Below are positions 61,420 to 64,000 of a stretch of 64,000 nt of DNA, in pieces. The notes beneath the pieces were generated by a model, which worked only from the letters and a program-made list of their open reading frames with translations, ran no database searches and was not told where the DNA came from. The stretch spans positions 186,001 through 250,000 of the forward strand of contig NZ_BAAAUX010000014.1 of the NCBI RefSeq assembly GCF_039534165.1, written 5' to 3'. Every line of letters starts with the position of its first letter. The stretch's first letter is position 1. The position numbers were made by a program, and so were the translations under genes. The DNA comes from Saccharopolyspora_D taberi (GTDB taxonomy: Bacteria > Actinomycetota > Actinomycetes > Mycobacteriales > Pseudonocardiaceae).

Positions 61420-61776
61420 GCCACGCGCGCGACGTACTTGCCGGCGCCGGTCCCGTCGGCGAGGCCGCGCAGCAGCTGGCCGCTCAATCCACTCAGGACC
61501 GCGATCAGGCCGTGGCCGAACGCGAAGCCGCCCAGCGCGACGCCGACAAGCGCGTCGCCGAAATCAACGGCCAGCTCACCGAAGCCACCCGCACCTATGC
61601 GTCCCCTGCACGACGAACTCGGCTCCCTCAAACAGGAACTGGCCACCCGGACCACCACGGCCTCCGCTGTCCAGCAGCAGCTCGACGCCCTGCGCGAACA
61701 CCTCCGCCACGCTGTGTGGCATGCCGCGCTCGACGATGCCACCCGCGCGGACCTGCAGGCCGCGCTCGACGGCTGA
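61420..61776 (+). pseudogene. Decayed second copy of the coiled-coil (KfrA-like) gene
   Basis: From about 61420 the frame reads a coiled coil (EAAQQLAAQSTQDRDQAVAE, then RDADKRVAEINGQLTEATRTYA). Near 61597-61604 it shifts phase, and the other frame continues PLHDELGSLKQELATRTTTA... and ends RADLQAALDG at 61776. The gene at 51990 has RLAEATRAYADNLGPLHDKVRALTEELATLR in the same order. The N-terminal cysteine region is missing. It marks the far side of the accessory region. Confidence 0.65.
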
Positions 61777-61779
61777 CGG

Positions 61780-62361
61780 TCACCGCGGCCGGCGCAGTCC
61801 CGCGATGAGCAGGCCGACCAGCCGGCGCGCGTCGTAGCGGGGGTTGTCGCCCGCGCCCGCGCACAGGCCACCGACGCCGCGCATCAGCTCGTAGGCGTCC
61901 TGGCCTGCGTGGATCTCGCCCGCCTCGGCTGCGGCGTCGAGCAGTCGCGTGCACACGGGTACGAGGCGGTCGAGGAAGTAGGAGTGCAGGGGGTCGTAGC
62001 AGGGGTCGTCGGACTGGAGCACGGTGGCGAGCCCCTGCTTGGTGATCACGAAATCGACGAAGCGGCCGATCCATTCGCCGAGCGCGGCGTAGGGGGTCGG
62101 GCTGGTCGCCAGCAGGTCGGTGCCGGCTTCGGCGAGGGATTCGACCTGGTGCTGGTAGACGGCGATGATCAGATCCGCTCGTGTCGGGAAGTGCCGGTAG
62201 ATCGTGGCCGTGCCGACCCCGGCTTCGGCCGCGATGTCGCGCATCGGCGCGTTGACGCCGGATGCGACGAAGACCGCGGCGGCCGCGTCGAGCAGGGTCT
62301 CCGCGTTGCGCCGCGCGTCGGCCCGCCTGGGCCGGGCCGTGCCCCGATCGCTGTCGCTCAC
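61780..62361 (-). CDS. TetR-family repressor
   Basis: A 193-residue TetR: ARRNAETLLDAAAAVFVASGVNAPMRDIAAEAGVGTATIYRHFPTRADLIIAVYQHQVE is the DNA-binding head; the C-terminal half is the usual helical ligand domain. The frame is open to 62424, but that start would lie inside an operator; GTG 62361 (or 62364) has a GGGAGGAAG site and is preferred. It is divergent from the alpha/beta hydrolase across two identical-class palindromes, so it represses itself and the hydrolase. Confidence 0.88.
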   Translation of the reverse strand: MSDSDRGTARPRRADARRNAETLLDAAAAVFVASGVNAPMRDIAAEAGVGTATIYRHFPTRADLIIAVYQHQVESLAEAGTDLLATSPTPYAALGEWIGRFVDFVITKQGLATVLQSDDPCYDPLHSYFLDRLVPVCTRLLDAAAEAGEIHAGQDAYELMRGVGGLCAGAGDNPRYDARRLVGLLIAGLRRPR

Positions 62362-62391
62362 CACGCTCTTCCTCCCACTGTCCTGGATAAC

Positions 62392-62431
62392 CGGGACAGT
62401 GTCCCGTATCTTCAAACGGGACACTGTCCCG
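62392..62431. promoter_or_regulatory. Twin TetR operators CGGGACA-N-TGTCCCG
   Basis: CGGGACAGTGTCCCG (62392-62406) and CGGGACACTGTCCCG (62417-62431) are exact 7-1-7 palindromes 25 bp apart centre to centre. They fill the gap between tetR and the hydrolase. The second is extended by A/T outside. Confidence 0.75.
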
Positions 62432-62477
62432 TTTCCTCATGGTGGCAGATCAGCGACCCAGCCACGAAGGAAGTTCC

Positions 62478-63377
62478 ATGACCGCTGCATCCTCCCCCGT
62501 CGTCTCGGTGAAGCCGGTGGTCTTACCGGCGCCGGGCCGCGGGGACGACCTGCGCGTGCGCGTGTCGGCGCCCGCGACCGGCAGTGAGCTGCCGGTTGTC
62601 GTGTTCTCGCACGGCTTCGGCTCGTCGCTGGACGGCTACGGGCCGTTGACCGACTTCTGGGCCGCGCACGGCTTCGTGGTGATCCAGCCGACCCACCTCG
62701 ACTCCCGGACGCTGGGCATCGGCCAGGACGATCCCCGCACACCGCGGATCTGGCGCTTCCGCAACGAGGACGTCAAGCGCGTCCTCGACCAGCTCCCTCT
62801 ACTGGAAGACGCCGTTCCCGGCCTCGCCGGGCGCGTGGACCGCAGCCGCATCGCGGCGGCAGGGCACTCCTTCGGCGGGCAGACCGCGGGAACCCTGCTG
62901 GGTTTGCGGGTCCGCGATCCGCGGACCGGGGTGGCCGAGGACCTGTCCGACCCGCGGGTGAAAGCGGGCGTGCTGCTGGCCACGGCCGGGCGTGGCGGAG
63001 CGGACCTGACGCCGTTCGCCGCCGAGAACTTCCCCTTCATGAACCCGGATTTCGCGGACATGACCACGCCGGCGCTGGTGGTCGCCGGAGATCGGGATGA
63101 CCTGCCGCTGACCGTCCGGGGTCCGGATTGGACGGCGGACCCGTACTTCCTGAGTCCTGGCGGCAAGAGCCTGCTCACCGTGTTCGGCGCTGAGCACTCG
63201 CTGGGCGGCATCCCCGGCTACGAGGCTCGGGAAACCACCGACGACAGCCCGGAGCGGGTCGCCCTGGTCCAGCGGGTCACCTGGGCCTACCTCCGCCACG
63301 CGCTCGGCGTCGAGGGGGCGAGCTGGACGGCGTTGTCGGAGGGCGTCGGCCCGTTGGGGCGGCTTGAATCCAGGTGA
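62478..63377 (+). CDS. Alpha/beta hydrolase (chlorophyllase/PET-hydrolase-like)
   Basis: A 299-residue serine hydrolase: LPVVVFSHGFGSSLDGYGPLTDFWAAHGFVVIQPTHLDS, and the nucleophile elbow IAAAGHSFGGQTAGTLLG near residues 136-153. The acid is in LVVAGDRDDLP and the histidine in FGAEHSLGG. No signal peptide is evident. The fold resembles chlorophyllase-type and platelet-activating-factor-type lipases. ATG 62478 follows GAAGGAAG. It is controlled by the divergent TetR through the twin operators. Confidence 0.87.
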   Translation: MTAASSPVVSVKPVVLPAPGRGDDLRVRVSAPATGSELPVVVFSHGFGSSLDGYGPLTDFWAAHGFVVIQPTHLDSRTLGIGQDDPRTPRIWRFRNEDVKRVLDQLPLLEDAVPGLAGRVDRSRIAAAGHSFGGQTAGTLLGLRVRDPRTGVAEDLSDPRVKAGVLLATAGRGGADLTPFAAENFPFMNPDFADMTTPALVVAGDRDDLPLTVRGPDWTADPYFLSPGGKSLLTVFGAEHSLGGIPGYEARETTDDSPERVALVQRVTWAYLRHALGVEGASWTALSEGVGPLGRLESR

Positions 63378-63421
63378 GGCCGGATGGCTGTCGCAGCCGC
63401 CGTCGCGCTCGACGCGGCCGA

Positions 63422-63575
63422 TCACGGCCAGAGCAGACCGGCGCCGACCCACAGGCCCCATGCGGTGCACCCCGCCGCCCGCGACTAGGCTCGTCGCGGC
63501 GTGCCCGGCTTCGTGCACGATCGTGCCGAGGAGGTTGATGGTGCGCAGTGCCCGGCTTCCGATGACGTCGGCGCA
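63422..63575 (-). pseudogene. M50-type membrane metallopeptidase relic
   Basis: The reverse strand reads LRTINLLGTIVHEAGHAATSLVAGG, with the zinc motif HEAGH of M50-type peptidases. After GG the phase changes and another frame gives CTAWGLWVGAGLLWP then a stop near 63422. The rest of the gene is missing on both sides. Confidence 0.5.
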
Positions 63576-63696
63576 CCGACAGCTCCGCCGGTGTCGAATC
63601 GCCCCACCTGACCATCCAACACCCCGGCATCGCCGCACCGCGCCGGAGCGGGGACGATGGGGTGGTTGCACCCTCAAACCCGGGAGATCCGCACCG
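63576..63696 (+). other. Intergenic region before the cysteine-cluster gene
   Basis: About 120 bp with no gene. CGGGAG at 63681-63686 serves as the ribosome site for TTG 63697. Nothing else is recognised. Confidence 0.3.
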
Positions 63697-64000
63697 TTGT
63701 CCCCGACCTCCGACGCCGAACTGCGTTCCGACTGCGGCAGCTGTTTCGGGCTGTGCTGCGTGGCACTGCCCTTCACCGCCTCGGCGGACTTCCCGGTCGA
63801 CAAGGACGCGGGCACGCCGTGCCGCAACCTGCTGGCCGACTTCCGGTGCGGGATCCATTCCCGGTTGCGGGACAACGGGTTCGCCGGCTGCACGGTCTTC
63901 GAGTGCTTCGGCGCGGGGCAGAAGGTCTCGCAGGTCACCTTCGGCGGCCGGGACTGGCGGCAGCACCCGGGCACGGCGCGGCGGATGTTCGAGGTGTTCG
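63697..64000 (+). CDS. Cysteine-cluster protein of the pentapeptide-repeat-associated type (3' end cut)
   Basis: The first 101 residues of a protein that runs off the right edge. SDCGSCFGLCCVALPFTASADF, PCRNLLADFRCGIHSRLRDNGFAGCTVFECFGAGQ is an N-terminal cysteine cluster of the YkgJ/YcgN kind that often precedes pentapeptide repeats in actinobacteria. The repeats themselves would lie outside the window. TTG 63697 is the best start, behind CGGGAG. Metal binding is likely but unproven. Confidence 0.65.
   Translation, partial: MSPTSDAELRSDCGSCFGLCCVALPFTASADFPVDKDAGTPCRNLLADFRCGIHSRLRDNGFAGCTVFECFGAGQKVSQVTFGGRDWRQHPGTARRMFEVF

Overview
The window is about 70% GC and densely coded. Its contents point to an actinobacterium, probably of the Pseudonocardiales: an EthA-like monooxygenase, an F420-type (Ddn) reductase fold, a mycothiol-dependent (maleylpyruvate isomerase type) enzyme, an AlkA-Ada fusion, many TetR/MarR/LysR/HxlR regulators, GTG starts and leaderless-looking promoters. 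The genus is inferred from gene content only. I saw no rRNA, tRNA or CRISPR array.

Layout. 1-5 kb: a truncated AraC-type regulator divergent from an EthA-like Baeyer-Villiger monooxygenase, a hydrolase remnant, a LysE exporter, a BKACE-family enzyme and a GNAT. 5-10.3 kb: a co-directional run (phosphoribosyltransferase, ASCH-like protein, methyltransferase), then a GntR / TauE-SafE exporter / Tat-exported amidohydrolase operon. 10.3-13.2 kb: GNAT, nitroreductase-like protein, SDR and MarR. 13.2-16.5 kb: a candidate ribosome-antibiotic resistance operon of an ABC-F protein, a Vat-type acetyltransferase and an SDR, preceded by a -10 box and a three-codon upstream ORF. 17-20 kb: DUF6204 protein behind a perfect operator, then the alkylation-repair pair ogt and alkA/ada. 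20-24 kb: malate dehydrogenase, a secreted sphingomyelinase-like protein and a Ddn-hemerythrin fusion. 24-35 kb: aminotransferase plus RidA, SDR, LtrA, two LysR regulators, an Old Yellow Enzyme, HxlR, an Imm5-like protein, a mycothiol-dependent enzyme and a carboxylesterase. 36-39 kb: one 1033-residue polypeptide joining an EndoQ-like PHP nuclease to a UvrD helicase. 39-50.5 kb: formamidase with a divergent regulator pair, TetR-peroxiredoxin, GT-B glycosyltransferase, methyltransferase, TetR-TetX-like oxygenase, argG, a hydrolase and a membrane protein.

50.6-61.8 kb is the accessory region. It opens with a tyrosine recombinase divergent, across a 29-bp palindrome, from a cysteine-motif/coiled-coil protein and a DnaQ-like exonuclease. 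It continues through an amidase, a broken Tn3 transposase, a dienelactone-hydrolase-like gene, PucR and unidentified fragments, a LysR and a zinc-free alcohol dehydrogenase, and closes with a decayed second copy of the coiled-coil gene. 61.8-64 kb: TetR with twin palindromic operators, an alpha/beta hydrolase, an M50-like remnant and the start of a cysteine-cluster protein.

Several units carry visible control logic. TetR/LysR/MarR genes sit beside their likely targets with palindromes in the shared promoter, and convergent genes are separated by long hairpin terminators. Functions are inferred from motifs and family resemblance read by eye; no database search was possible.
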